Source of the DNA: Tetraselmis striata
Taxonomy: Eukaryota > Chlorophyta > Chlorodendrophyceae > Chlorodendrales > Chlorodendraceae
Assembly: GCA_006384855.1 (NCBI GenBank)
Contig: VCJN01003079.1
Location: forward strand, 62,001 to 126,000
Length of the DNA: 64,000 bases
Direction of reading: 5' to 3'
The position numbers were made by a program, and so were the translations under genes. Under the pieces are notes generated by a model. The model did no database searches, was not told where the DNA came from, and worked only from the letters and a program-made list of their open reading frames with translations. Positions 1-11,936 of the stretch are shown piece by piece (position 1 is the first letter of the stretch; the number at the start of each line of letters is the position of its first letter).

Positions 1-1030
1 TGGCGCAGGTCTATTACAAGGCGCCACTTGTTTCAGCCCGGCTTCGGTACTATGAAGACTCGCGACACGTAGTGCTCACGCACGCCAGGTTCTAGCGCGC
101 CGATTGTTACTAGCCGCTGGCTCTCCCGCTCCCACCACTCGAGTTGCTGAGGCGTAGCGTCTTGTAGAGAGACGCCCCGGTGGAAAGGCGTGGGCGCCGC
201 GCCGGAGACAGGCAGCGGCACTCCCTCGCGAACCCACCGGAGCACGCGCCCGCTCGCTCCGATTCGCCGCCACTCCCGCCAGTTCTGCCGCACGCGATGG
301 CGCAGAAACGTAAAGGGGGGTGTTAGCGAAGCGGAACGGCGGGCCGCACCGTCAGGCCTTGCCCTTGCCCTTGCCCTTGTCGGCGTCGTCGGCTGTGGGG
401 CGGAAGTCTGGGCGTGGGCGGCGTCCGGAGGGCCGGCGCCGGCGCGCTCTGGATGGTGGCTCATCGTCGTCCTCCTCCTCGTTGGGGTCTGGTCCCACGC
501 CGAAGCGCTGTTGTACGGCTGCCTTTGCCGCCGCCGTGACGCTGTACTCGGCCTCGCGGCGCAAAAGCTCGTCGCTGAGCTGCGCCAATGCTTCCGAACC
601 GTAGTTCGCGAAACCGGGCTTGAGGAGGCTGCGGCGAACCACCTGTGCGACTGTCTTGGTCCGCGCATCCGCATCGTTCGACGCGTTGAGGCGGATAAAC
701 GCCAGGAAGTCGCGCCAGTGTTTATTTGAGACGGTCGTAGGCCGCCACGCCCGCTTCAAGGAGGCGAAGGTCCTCCTCACCAGAGGGCTGCGCCGCGCTC
801 GCCGCTCTCTTAATCGACGCGAGCGCCTCGCAGAGAGCCGCGTGGGCCACCGCATCGTAGAAGCCAAAGCAGTATAGAGAGCGGTACTGATCCAAAGTGG
901 CCCAGTGCCGACGCGCGATGAGCTGGTAGTGCGTCTCGTCAGATGAGACGTCTTACAGCTTGGGAATCGGAGAGAGGGCCGGGGCTGGGCTGGACGGAAA
1001 AGCCGGGGCCAATTAAATGAGCCCACTCCT
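1..1030 (-). mobile_element. Retroelement fossil, DIRS-like or Ty3-like: gag-like part and start of reverse transcriptase
   Basis: Minus-strand frames read first a basic, low-complexity gag-like tail (acidic stretch, then Arg-rich, then Lys/Gly repeats) and then the start of a reverse transcriptase. The RT part has the WRRIGASGRVLRWVREGV type of leader, then GVSLQDATPQQLEW and SRVFIVPKPG just inside the window edge. This order and these motifs are typical of DIRS-like elements and some Ty3-like elements of algae; without RNase H, integrase or tyrosine recombinase the family cannot be fixed. It is broken in several places and cut by the window edge. The same RT type recurs at about 57.5-57.8 kb. 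Confidence 0.65.
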
Positions 1031-1699
1031 CCCAGACTAGGGAAGGGGCAGCAGGACTAGGGCCACCGCGGTGGGGTTGGGGCACGGAAACCTGCTTTGC
1101 GCGAGCCGGTGCGTCGTGTTGGGAGCTCGCCGCAGCAGCGCTACTAGCGGGCGCGCGGGGCTCGGCAGGAGTAAAACCACTAGGCCGCTGAAGGTCACTC
1201 CGTAGGGCTTATTGAAGCTCCGTAAGCCCCGCGAAACCGGCCTCCAGCGCGGCGATGCGGTCTTCGGCTAGGCCACTAGGCGCGTCACCGGAGTTGTCAG
1301 GCATACTGAGCCTTGACAATGCCGTGCGCATGCGGGCGTCGTGCTAGCGCATGCGGAAATTCGACAAGGATCGCTTCCCCTCGCGGCACAGGTGCCGCGC
1401 GATTGCTGGTGCGTGAAGCGCAACAACAAAAGGGATGAGCGCTATGGTCTAGACAGTTGGCTAAGTAGTAGCTGCATGCAGGCAGGGAAACATGTCGGGA
1501 GCTGGTGCGGTCGTGAGTCCGCTGCTCACTGTCCCGTTCTGGAAGATTCTAGACAGAGCCGATGACTGGCTACTGTGCTATATTTTCCAGGTGGTAGTCG
1601 TTTGACCGCACAACTCGGTCCGTCGTCTGACTAAACTCAGTTAAGTACAGCGACAAGAAGACCCGTTGCAGGAGTGAGGAATCCAGACCGCCGCAAGGA

Positions 1700-3260
1700 T
1701 CAATCGTACTAGTCGCTACATTGTACAGCCCCGTGTCCGTGGACTCGCCGACCCGGGGCCGACATCCGTCGACGGACGGGCGGCGAAGCGCACGAGCGAG
1801 GCGGACGGGGTATTGGCTCCGCAACTGCTTCCCGTCCGAGGTGGAGGCCTTCGCGGAGGCGGTGGATGGCACTGACCTCACGGCGGTGAGTCGAGCGGGT
1901 GCTAGGGCTCTTATGATTCCTCCACGTACGGCACCGACACCAATCCGGTGGTCACCGATTTCCTGTTGGCGGAGCTTTTGAACGACCCTTACCCCATGGC
2001 AACAAAGGCGGCTACTTTGAGCGAGGATACAATGGCTTAGTGGCTAGGGTGCGCACTCAGCAGGCTTCACCTGCCCACTCGGTTGAAGGGCGCCGCATGG
2101 CTACCGCTCGTGATGCCGCCGCCTCCATCGGTTGGCTGCATGAATGACACCCTCCCGAGGTTCCTACTCCGACACCAACACCCCCACCCCTTATTTTTTT
2201 GACCCACAGTTTGAGCTCGTACCTGGCCGAGGCAGCTTTAACGCAACTTCCTCCGCCCGCCGGTATGACCAATTCCTCAACGATGCTCGTGGGTCGGCCA
2301 GCTACGCCGCGGCGGTGTGCGAGGCGTGGGGCCGCCTCCAAGCGGCAACTGTTGGCCACCTCAGCGACGGGATGCACAGAGATGGAGTGGGAGGCGGAGG
2401 CCACGTCGGGCTTGCAAAAGGAGCTAATGGCATTTATTCTAGACCATGTCAACAATTCTCGGCTTCAGAATGAGGTGTGCCCTCTCCCTGTCGCAGGGAA
2501 CGGATCTTGCTCAACTAGCTCGACGCGGCGTCGAGCATACGTGGACGGTGGCCATCCCCACGTTCCCATATATTCAGGACATGGGTATCGCTGTACGCCG
2601 GGAATAAGTGGATGACTTGTTTTAGTGGGCAGTGCCTTTCGGCAATAACACCGTACCTATGGATGAACTCAAGGACCTTGTGCCCGACGCAGAGCTCTCC
2701 CTCCCGGCGTTCAACGTCGTGACCGGGAGCTGTGATCCCCGGAGCTTCAAGTCCACGTTGCTGGAGTTCAAGACTATGCGGTACGGGGTCAATTACACTG
2801 CGGTGGACCAGGCCACGGCTGCGGATCGGGTTGAGCGCTCCCTACTGGGCGACATACAACGGGGGTTGGCAGTGCGGGATGCGGCGTGGCACAACACGGA
2901 GCCGGGACAAAACGGACCTCTTCGAGACATCTTGGACATTGTCGGAATACACGAGCATGGACTTCGGCACAATGGGTGAGGTGAGCAAGGGGGTGCGCCG
3001 CACTGTGCGCGATGTCGCATTCTTGCCCGCGGATCGGAGTGCCCTATCATCTCGGGGAACTCGGTGCGCCGCCCGGGCGCACTAGGAGGCCTTACTCGCA
3101 AGAGACTTCCTCGGGGTCCTGAGGTTGGTGGCGGCTCAAGAGCGTGCCCGCGTCCTCATCTGACGGGCGGCGCAGATTCGTCCACCATCCCGTTCTCGAA
3201 GCTGCATAGCACGTCCATGGATCACCCTTGCACACACGTGCACGCGTGGCCTTGACTTTG
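1700..3260 (+). other. Degraded coding-like stretch, probably element-derived
   Basis: Several plus-strand frames of 85-140 codons follow each other with no host-type intron signals linking them. The best piece, about 2,632-2,979, reads as a soluble, mixed helical protein (DELKDLVPDAELSLPAF near its start). I do not recognise the family. Its position between the RT fossil and repeat copy A, and its GC-rich codon use, suggest a retroelement ORF1 fossil, but no zinc knuckle or protease motif is visible. Broken, several times. Confidence 0.3.
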
Positions 3261-3469
3261 AACCGCGCTGCGCACATCACTCATCCATCCCGTCTTGTGC
3301 GGGATGCATGCGGCTTTTACTCCCTTTAGGCGGTTTGCTGTGTTGACCTTTTGTATTGCTTTTAGAGGTGGATTTGTTACTATAGCCTTTTGGTAATTCA
3401 CGGTTGTAGCGCTACTGCAATATGGAGATACTCATATGCGATATGCACAGCCATAGCATGTCGTGGTCA

Positions 3470-6400
3470 TTGTACTTTGCGATCCAAGCCTTCTCACTTT
3501 CCAGCCGGCCCTTAGCACCGGCGAAGTACAACGTATGTACTAAATCTAGGCGAGCTTGCGCGCCTATTGGTACTAGCAGTAGTGTGCTCCTCCTGCGAAA
3601 GGGTGGACCGTGCGACGACCGGACGACCCACCATTAGGCCAACTGCCGGCCAGCGCCCACAGAGGCGTGAAGAGCATGCCCTCCACTACAACCACAAATG
3701 GACACCGACAGATTTGAGGAGCAACATGATGCCGGGGCCGGCACTTTTCTGGCCGCGGTGCGTGACAGCAGAGTACAACATCCAGCGATCCACACTGTCG
3801 TAATTGCAAGAAAATCGCGGGCACCCAACACCCAACTGCAACCCGCCGCCACATACGCGTACTGCAACGCCCATCTCACCTGCTCCTAACCGGCCTCCCC
3901 GTCGGCACGGAAGATGCCGCCCACGTGACCCTACTGTTCGGCGACCCGGTGGCCCAACATCAAGCAATGGACGAAGAGTCGCGCGGCCGCACTGTGACGA
4001 ACATGATCCTCACCCTCAGCCCCAAAATCGGAGTTCGAATCCTACTAGCAGACCTCCGGGTGGTGACTCGCCGCCCCCCCAAACCCGCCGCCGCTGACCC
4101 AATCGGATCGAGTGGCACCATGCTCCCACTACAACTTGGTCCGTCATGTTGCGATTGGCCCGCCGAGAAACACCCGCTAGCGTTCTGCAGACCCAATGGA
4201 TTGGAGAGGGCTCAACGATCCTCGACCGGCAGGGCCGTCGCTGCTCCACCCGCCTACTCGGAGCGCCGCACCTCGCCGACATCGAGCGACCGGTACACCA
4301 GGTGTGGCACCGCTCCCCCTCGTTCAGGGGCCTTATAGAGGCCGACATGTGGCAACACATGGCGGAGGCCCTCCTTCCGGCGTACGACCAACCCCAATCC
4401 GGCGAAGCGGCGGTAGACCAAGCGGCGGCAACGCCAGAAGACATCCTGGCCCGGGCCGGCGTGATGAGGGGCGGCCAGGGCCGAGTACAAGGCCGACCCA
4501 GACGCGGACGACGTCGTTATCTGCCCCCCCCCCCCCCCCGACCCGCACCCTATTGGCCCTCTTGGAGGTCCGCGAGGTGTGGAAGGCCCGTCGCTCGGCC
4601 GACTCGGTGCGACTCGAACTCCTTGATCCCGAAGCGGCGCACCTACATCATGATGTGTGTCGCGACGTCACTCATATTGGCGCTGCCGTTCGGCGACCAG
4701 ACGCATGGCCAAGCGCGGCGATCTAGGTCACCGTCGAAAACATTGAAGAACGCGGGGACCCGGTCCTAACCCCACACTAGGGATTGCTGCCCCCAGCACT
4801 GTCCAAGCAGTTCTTCCGATGCGCACTGACGACCCGAGCGATCTGCACTGGCCCCGCCCTAGCCAACTTGGAGCTGCCGACGGTCGAGCAGCTAGCAGAG
4901 GCCATCGCAGCTACCATAAGCCAGCGTATCAACACGCCCCCGGAGCTGATGCACGCTCATTGGCTGACGGACACCATGATGGCTGCGGGCGTCGACATGC
5001 AACAATATCACACCGAGCCGAAACTGCTGCGCGTGGGAGACGACAATCTCTGCATCATCTCCATTGACAAAGACGACGACGAGGAGTTCGCGGACACCCT
5101 ACGCCCGGTAGTGGCCCTCACCTCGCCCGTCGCACTACTGCGGGCGGTACGCCTCCGCACCATCGTCATCCACTTCACGGATTCCGAATTCCATCCCTTG
5201 GAACTAGTCATACCCCCCTTCAACCAGACCGTCCGGGAGGCGGGAGAACTCGGCGGCAACACTGGCCACAACCAGCTCGGACGCACAACGTTGGGCATGC
5301 GCAAGAATGCTGGGAAGACCCCTCCAGCATCCCACGCCCTCCGGGCCGAAGAACGCCCGGTCTGCACTCTCACCTTGCAGCTGACCGCCCACCACCATAG
5401 CATCATCGGCACCCGCGCAACTGACACAACAGAGTAGTGGCGTAAGACAATATCGACGGCGAGCGGGAAGATCAAGGCCGCGCTAGCTCAAGCACCAGTC
5501 GAGGGGCGACCTGCGGGCACATCACCAGCGCCACCACCGGCCGGCCCAACGCCCAACTGACACTGCTAACAGTGACCCCAATAGCCCGGGCCGATCCTCA
5601 GGTCGACGACACCCCCCCTGGGTTCGAGCACTTGACACCGAGGCGAGGGGCGGTCGCTACTGCCGTCGCAGCCATCGACCGACGCCGAACAACACCGGAG
5701 CCCGCCCCCGGAGCAGCCCGCCCAGCCCCTACGACAACTGCCACATCCCCGACGGCCAACGCCATGATTGGAGTAACGTACATGCACACGACGAGGACGA
5801 ACTCAAACTGAACTACGAGGGGAACGACAACACCATGGACGTGGATACCGCCCATCGCGGATGGAGCAGCGGAGGTACCAGGTATGGCTGATGTTTCCCT
5901 CGACTCCCCTAGCTAGCGCTCACTAGCGCAGTGCACATTCCGCGAGAGCACACCTGACGGCACCACATAAAGACTTGTCGAGCTTCAGCGCCTCACCGCC
6001 AAGACCGCCGAGCTGCTTGCCATGTCCTCCCCGGCCAGTCAGCCTGCATTCGCGGCCGAATTCGCCCCACTCACATTGGAGTCATATCGCCTGTGCAACT
6101 CCCAACGCCACTCGAAACAACTCGAGCAACGCCCTCGCCAGCCCCTCCAAGCAGGCAGGCGCAAGGGAGCAGCACTTGGCAAGCACAAGAATAAGCTGCA
6201 CAGGGGCCGTAGCCGCTCCGGCGGCACCATCATAAACCGCAGCAGGAGCAAGCCGCGCCTCTCGGGCACTCGCGACTCCGAGAGCGAGTGGGAGACTGAC
6301 GACGAAACATCCCACCAATCCGGCAGCTCACACCAATAACGGCCGCGTGATCCGCCGCCGCGACAAGCCGACCAGCATACCCAAGAACGCCGGCCGCTAC

Positions 6401-6920
6401 TTAGCCTTGCGACCGCTGCGCGCTGCCCCTATGCTATACTTTCACGCAATAGGGACATCCCATCGCTGATTATCGCAGCAGTTCTCCCAGACATATATAA
6501 CAATCCCTGCTCCAGTGAAGGAGCGCATCGCAGCCCCCGCCAAACTCTACTAGCCGGCTCAGCGGTGGATAAATAATGAGCGACAATTAGCTATTCCAGT
6601 CAGCCCCCTTTCCCCCCATCTCACCTTAGTAGATGTAGGCGGGACGCCTTTGGCTGCCTAACCCTACATGCTGAGCTCTGAATGGGATCGGCCTTACTTA
6701 GGTAGGGACAGCAGGTAGGGGGGCACTGCTGCCCTAGCTACAGCCCGTTGGAATAAGGAGGGGCTAGGACACACAGAAGGACTCCCAGTAGCTTGAGCTG
6801 CAATTACCCCTAGTGTTCCCTACCATGATTAGAGATAGCATGCCCTAAGAACAACTCAATCTGAGCCCGTGGCCGCAGCAGACTAGCATTTGAAATCAAT
6901 TTCCATTTCAATTTCCGTCA
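3470..6920 (+). mobile_element. Repeat copy A, a 3.4 kb gag-like element fossil
   Basis: This copy matches the minus strand at 58,320-61,125 (copy B) and, for its first about 600 bp, the minus strand at 56,625-57,260 (copy C). The longest coding piece (4,784-5,437, 217 codons) holds a protein also seen in copy B, with a shared core reading REAGELGG and TLTLQLTAHH. A basic, Ser/Arg-rich tail follows near 6.02-6.34 kb, like a nucleic-acid-binding tail. The end of the unit (6,480-6,920) is shared with B and with a 120 bp piece in an intron at 36.4 kb. No RT or integrase is inside, so it may be non-autonomous. It is a fossil with several breaks; divergence from B looks like tens of percent at DNA level, so it is not recent. 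Confidence 0.65.
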
Positions 6921-6959
6921 TGGTCGGGTCGTCAACTTAATGTTTTCGCCTCCGGGCTT

Positions 6960-8900
6960 CCTGGCGTGTGCTGCCGAGTGCTGGACGTGCACGTGCACGT
7001 CGAGTCGTACAACGTTACCTTACACATCTACCGCGAGAAGTGCCGCCGACCCGGCCGGCGAGGTCCCGACGACGCGCGTCTGATGCTCCTCCGTGTGAAG
7101 GAGCACCCTCGCTCGCGTCGCCCGCCTCCCGCGGCACTGCATCTACAACGTCCAGCGCAGTCGTCCCCCCCCCCCCCCCCCTTCCGATTCTTGCTGCCTT
7201 GGCCGAGACCAACTTCTGGGCGTTCACCCCTAGCGAGCACTCTCAGCCGTGGACGGCAGCTACGTACGGTGTCGGATTGGCTCAGTCTCTGCATTCCTTC
7301 GTCTTTTCGGTGATGCCCCTCCTGCCGTTACTACCTAGACCTCCCACAGCATTCGCAAAAGTGCAACCTCTGCTTCGAATCCCATCCCGCTGTCCACATC
7401 CGCCACCAGGGCGGGCGGGCAAGCAAACATCTCGGACGTCGTTCTGGACTATAGTACTACGACCCCAACGTCCTCCCTTCACATGGCGTCTGGTTTTTCT
7501 TCGGCCACATCGCGCCTCTTCGCCATGTCCAAGTTCAACAATACTCTGCAGCAGTGGCTCTTTCGGTTCCCCCTCTATGACTTGGCGCTACCCCTGCTTC
7601 GTCAATCTGCCACTCTCTTCGTTCACTCTTCCCCACTTTCCTGCTTATTTCTCACTCGTTTTTCCGGCTATATTTGTTGCTAAGAGGTACATGTTACTAG
7701 TTCACCCGTCGATGCGCCCCTTCGTGTGCAACATAAGTAGACATATAAAAGCAGACGCAACAACTGGGCCTGCCATCTTGCAGTTTTGCTGTGTTACACG
7801 CATCCCTCCACGCTTTCACTGCTTGAACCTCTGCCTAATTCGTCTCTTGTAGGTGTAAACCACTTTGCGCGACATTTTGACAAAACTAGACTCACTTGAA
7901 ACCTCATTGCGCACAGTTAGGGCCTGCTGCCCTCGCTGCCAAAACTTTGTAAAATATCTATACAGCACTTGGCAAGACGACTGGCCCCTTGGAAATTGCC
8001 CAAGAAGAACGACTGCAGTATGTAACAAACCCAATAGCGACTACCAATAGCATCAACTCGCGCAGTCGCCTGCTTCCGTCGAAATATACCCAGACGATAC
8101 GGTCGATAAGAGTACTGGTTCCAAAGAGGCAAGTAGCGACTACTGGTACCACAGCCGTCGTACCTGAAGCGCAGAGCCCGGCTGGGATGAAGGACGCTGC
8201 GAATCTTGCCGCCACGCAAGCGTGTCACATACCCAACTTGTGCTCGACGTGAAAGAGCAGGCTGTCTGACAGGCAAGCGGTGATCGTATGCCGGTATAAT
8301 AACAGCACTGCTGAGGTCCGGCGGCGTGCCTCGTACGGCCTCGAGGTACAGTACGAGGGGCCGAGCAGTTTTGAAATTCCGGACAGTAGCTCAGGTCGCG
8401 AAGGTCCAGTGGTTCTCCCCGTGTGCCGGCGAGAGTGGGCCAGTCACGGAAGCGGCATATTTATAGGCTAGCAAGGCGTCAGTGCAGGCTCTGTGGAACC
8501 GGGCAGCGCGAGACTTTTGCACTGGTGTTGCTCCGCTGGTACGGACGATGCCGATAGTGATCCAGCAGGGGCAGGGCGGGCTGAACGGCAATGGCTCGCA
8601 CAGACCCTTCGCGGTAGCGTTGCTGCTGGTGCTCTTGTTCCTCAGCACGCGATCGGACTGGAATACCGCCGCTCGGCGGCAGCGCATGGAGGTGCGAACT
8701 GGAATGGGCAGGAACTCGCCGCAAACGCAGAGTGCCATGCGCGACAAGGTACGGAAGCACGTCTGTTTAGGGAGTTCCCCGGGATGGGGTGCACTGGTGT
8801 GTGTCTACTCTGATAATAGCCGGTGGCCTAGCAACCGCACTTAAACCCATACCAAATCTAGCCAAAACCTGTGCAGCAGAGCCAGCATCAGCATGGCAAC
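6960..8900. other. No gene assigned; one long but unconvincing open frame
   Basis: A plus-strand frame stays open from 6,968 to 7,852 (294 codons), but it is Pro/Ser/Leu-rich, spans a poly-C run at about 7,167-7,184 and matches no family I know. Short CxxC/HxxxH-like residues appear in another frame near 7,340-7,400. The rest, to 8,900, has only short overlapping frames on both strands. I see no clear splice-linked exons here, though upstream exons of the gene at 9.0-9.7 kb could lie at its right end. Confidence 0.3.
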
Positions 8901-9026
8901 CAACATGCGGAGGAGCTGCCGCCTGTTCTTGAGGGTGGCGTATCTGCGTGACAGTCGAAGAGCAGATGTGGAAAAAACACTTCTCTAACCATACATCCCC
9001 CCCTTCAACCCCTCTCGTGGCTGCAG

Positions 9027-9745
9027 CTCCTCCTGGATTTGTTGAAAAGCAACGAGAAGCTCGAGGTATGTGGGATCTCTCTGCTCTGTATCTTTGTGGA
9101 CATGGCTCCCTCCCACCCTGCGGCTACACCGTCCATGCGCACCAGCCTGGATGGACGTGAATGAGCACCCATCGCGCAGGAGTAGTAGATGGAGACGGCC
9201 GCTGTGGGAAACGTGTGCGCGGTGGGGCTGCGTTGTGCCTCACTGCGTTTCACCCACGACTTGTGTGATTTGCAGAGGGAGAACAAGGCGCTGCGGTACC
9301 GCATGATGCTGCTCAACCGCACGATGCGCAGCTGCGGCTGCAACCACACAGACCTCCCATTTGATGCCTTTATCGAGGAGGAGGCTGCGCCGTTCCCGTG
9401 TGACAAGGAGCGGTCTACCGCTGAGATTCGCGCCAGCGTGGATGAGATGCTGGACAGGGGGGTCGTGGACACTGACACTACGCAACAGGTGAGCATCATG
9501 AGCCACCGACACTTTGTTTGATCAGACTGACGAAGCGCCTCCTGTGTGTGTGTCGGGGGGGGAGGGGGGGGGGGGGGGCTATTGATGTACGCGGGTCGCA
9601 TGCTGACTGGATATTATGCCTATGCCAGGATCATGAGGACCACGGCGATCACGAGTCCTTACGAGGCCGGGGCCGGCCTGGCGAGCGCGCGTTCCGCAGT
9701 AGATCAAGCATACCGCAGATGCGCGACCGGGCAATCCCCGCGTGA
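9027..9745 (+). CDS. Leucine-zipper-like protein, 3' exons only
   Basis: Three exons join in phase: 9,027-9,065, 9,276-9,488 and 9,629-9,745 (stop TGA). Junctions are CTCGAG|GTATGT, TTTGCAG|AGGGAG, CAACAG|GTGAGC and ATGCCAG|GATCAT. The joined protein starts LLLDLLKSNEKLE, then RENKALRYRMMLLN, a heptad pattern with an Asn in the zipper core, followed by a CGC motif, an acidic stretch and a His/Asp-rich, Arg-rich tail. This resembles the zipper half of bZIP or HD-Zip factors. The basic or homeodomain part was not found upstream, so a transcription factor is only possible; a plain short coiled coil is the alternative. The second intron contains a poly-G run (about 9,557-9,577). The 5' end is unknown. 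Confidence 0.5.
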
Positions 9746-10195
9746 CCTCCACACGGCGCGCATGCACCAGAAGGCTGTTCTACCGGTTGTCCTAGTGCCT
9801 GGAGAATTTCTAGTACCTAGAAACAACTCGCTCAACAGCCCCGGCAAACTCTATATCCGCCCCCCTCCTCGGTGCCAGGTGGTCATGCCATGGAGGGTGG
9901 TGACGCATGCTTGGCAACAGCAGCATTGGCGCCGCACATGCATCACTAGGGACTGGCGCGTTATCTGCATTTGTGGGCATGGTATGATGGAATGTTATGC
10001 GCACCGCCCTCAGGCCTGGGGGCTGCTAAAGGGCAGCACCCAACCTCAAGTGGGTGCCTGGCTCCAACCCTAGCTCGGGCTGATTTGATTGGATTTTACT
10101 GGCGGGTCTGCCCGCCTCAGTCCAGGGGTCGCCGTGCGGACCGCGCGGACCACAGCCCGGGGGTATTTGTGGACATATATACTATGTCCCCAATA

Positions 10196-10214
10196 CCCTA
10201 AAACCCTAAAACCC
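10196..10214 (+). repeat. Interstitial telomere-like motif
   Basis: CCCTAAAACCCTAAAACCC, two and a half units of a plant-type telomere word with one extra A per unit. Too short to be a telomere; it marks the kind of telomere repeat the lineage may use. Confidence 0.5.
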
Positions 10215-11285
10215 GCATCCTTCCTGAGGGCAGTGTCGCCGGTGGTTGGATTAAAAAGCCAGCTTATGAAGCATTCAGACTCTTTAAAGTGCTGCTGAAC
10301 TGCCGTATGCTGTGCGCTCTGGGCTCGGTTTGCATGGCGCGCTCAGATCCCCCCCCGAGGTTGGAAGGCACGCATGGGTCCTCGGTGGCGAAGTGTGCTC
10401 TATCCTTGTGCGGTCCTTGCTGGTAAGCATCTCTGGCAAAGGGGACCATTCTCTACCGCGGGACCACATCCCTAGGCTATGCCTGAAGCCAGAGTGTTCA
10501 TCGGGCATATGTCATGAACCCAAGACCTTGCACCGCTTCCGCCGCTCCTCTTGCAAGGGTGTGTGGGCAGCCTCCTGGGCGGCATTCATGCCCCTGAAGG
10601 CACAGGATACACCGGTGGCTGTCAGAGCACGACTGTGTGTGATACGCTGCACAGATGTTGACTCTGCAGTGCCGCTGCTACTTGTGATGATGATGCATAC
10701 AATATATGGCGTATAGGAATGGCAGGCGAATGGGAGACATGGCATTCATGATTGGAGGTGACCCGGGGAACGCAGCCCAATAGCAAGATGAAAACACCCC
10801 CCAACCCCTAGCACATAGCGCGGCGCATCGGGAGGCATGGCACAGGTTGTCTAGCTGGACTCGAGTGGGAAATACCCTGTCACCACGATATGGGGGCTTG
10901 CCGGACAGCTATTGCTTGGCGGGAGACTGCAGGGGGTGCCCCCACGCGAAACCTTCGACATCAATGCGCAACATGCCGAGTATTACCCGCTCTCTGGAAC
11001 AGCCCTGCCTACTCGCTACGTGTTGGGTGCCCATGTGCTGCAGTCCACGCAATAAGTACACTGCACTGGACTTGGCACACAACAGCTGGATGATGATATG
11101 GAGGGGTGACTCGCCCGCCTACGCTGGCAGCCCAGCCTGGCCCTACATAACTCTCCAAATTTGAGCAGGCAGGAGGTGAATGCCAGCAGGTCCGCTCGGT
11201 GTTGGCTCGCACGCCTTTCAGTGTAAATCTTAGAATAGAATAGACACCAAGTCATCCTTGGTCAGCAACGAGGACCGATGACTAG
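10215..11285. other. No gene assigned
   Basis: Short overlapping frames on both strands. A plus-strand frame ending at a good donor (TGCTG|GTAAGC, about 10,424) might be an exon, but no partner exon or family signal is seen. Nothing else can be supported. Confidence 0.3.
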
Positions 11286-11486
11286 CTAGGCTTCTGCTGC
11301 ATTCCTACCACTGAAGCTGATGGGCCTCCCTCTGTAGTCCGGCTGGCGCCCCTCTGCCTGCGAGATGACTGCGCCAACGTATGCCAACCGAGCAAGGCTT
11401 TCCACTGGAGGCACGGAGAGCGGGCGGCCGGAGAAACATGGGGTGCCGGGCTTGATGTAGGGGCGCATTATTCCGTGGTAGTACGT
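11286..11486 (-). CDS. Unrecognised terminal exon
   Basis: A minus-strand exon follows a possible acceptor (CGGGCAG|ACGTAC at 11,486) and ends in TAG at 11,286. It reads TYYHGIMRPYIKPGTPCF and then a further 48 or so residues of normal protein composition. I do not recognise it. It lies just downstream of the AP2-domain gene on the same strand. It could be the last exon of a small separate gene or an unspliced pseudo-exon; no upstream exon was found. Confidence 0.35.
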   Translation of the reverse strand, partial: TYYHGIMRPYIKPGTPCFSGRPLSVPPVESLARLAYVGAVISQAEGRQPDYRGRPISFSGRNAAEA

Positions 11487-11936
11487 CTGCCCGGCATGCC
11501 GGCTCGGGTGTTGCTTCCTGGGGTTGCTCCCCGATGCGCTGACCTTGGTCCCCGGGTAGATGGCCCCCCTGCGATGATTCCAAGCTCAGACCAAGAAGGT
11601 GCGGCATACTCTAGTAATGCCACAGCCTGCACAGCATCTCACCTAGCAACAAAGACGCGAGAATTGGGCAGCTCAAATAAGCATGGTAAGCACAGAGGCC
11701 ACGCACCCAACGGTCACACCGCTGTCCTGCTGGTGCGTGCTGCATTGCGGAGCAGGGAGACGCCAGCCTGTCACGGCTGGCAGTGCAGTTCTGTCAACCT
11801 GCACACGTTCCGGGGAGGGCACGACATGTACGCGCCAGGAAAATAGTCACTGCCTGCCTCATTGCCGGTGTTGATAAGATGTATATGCACTTGTTTGTAG
11901 TATCTACTAATATGCTAGGTGGTTAACGCAGTTGTT

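Noticed and set aside
6968-7852. 294-codon plus-strand frame
   Set aside because: Pro/Ser/Leu-rich with a poly-C tract and no recognisable family; kept only as a note on the region.
10196-10214. A true telomere or chromosome end
   Set aside because: Only two to three degenerate units, with ordinary sequence on both sides.
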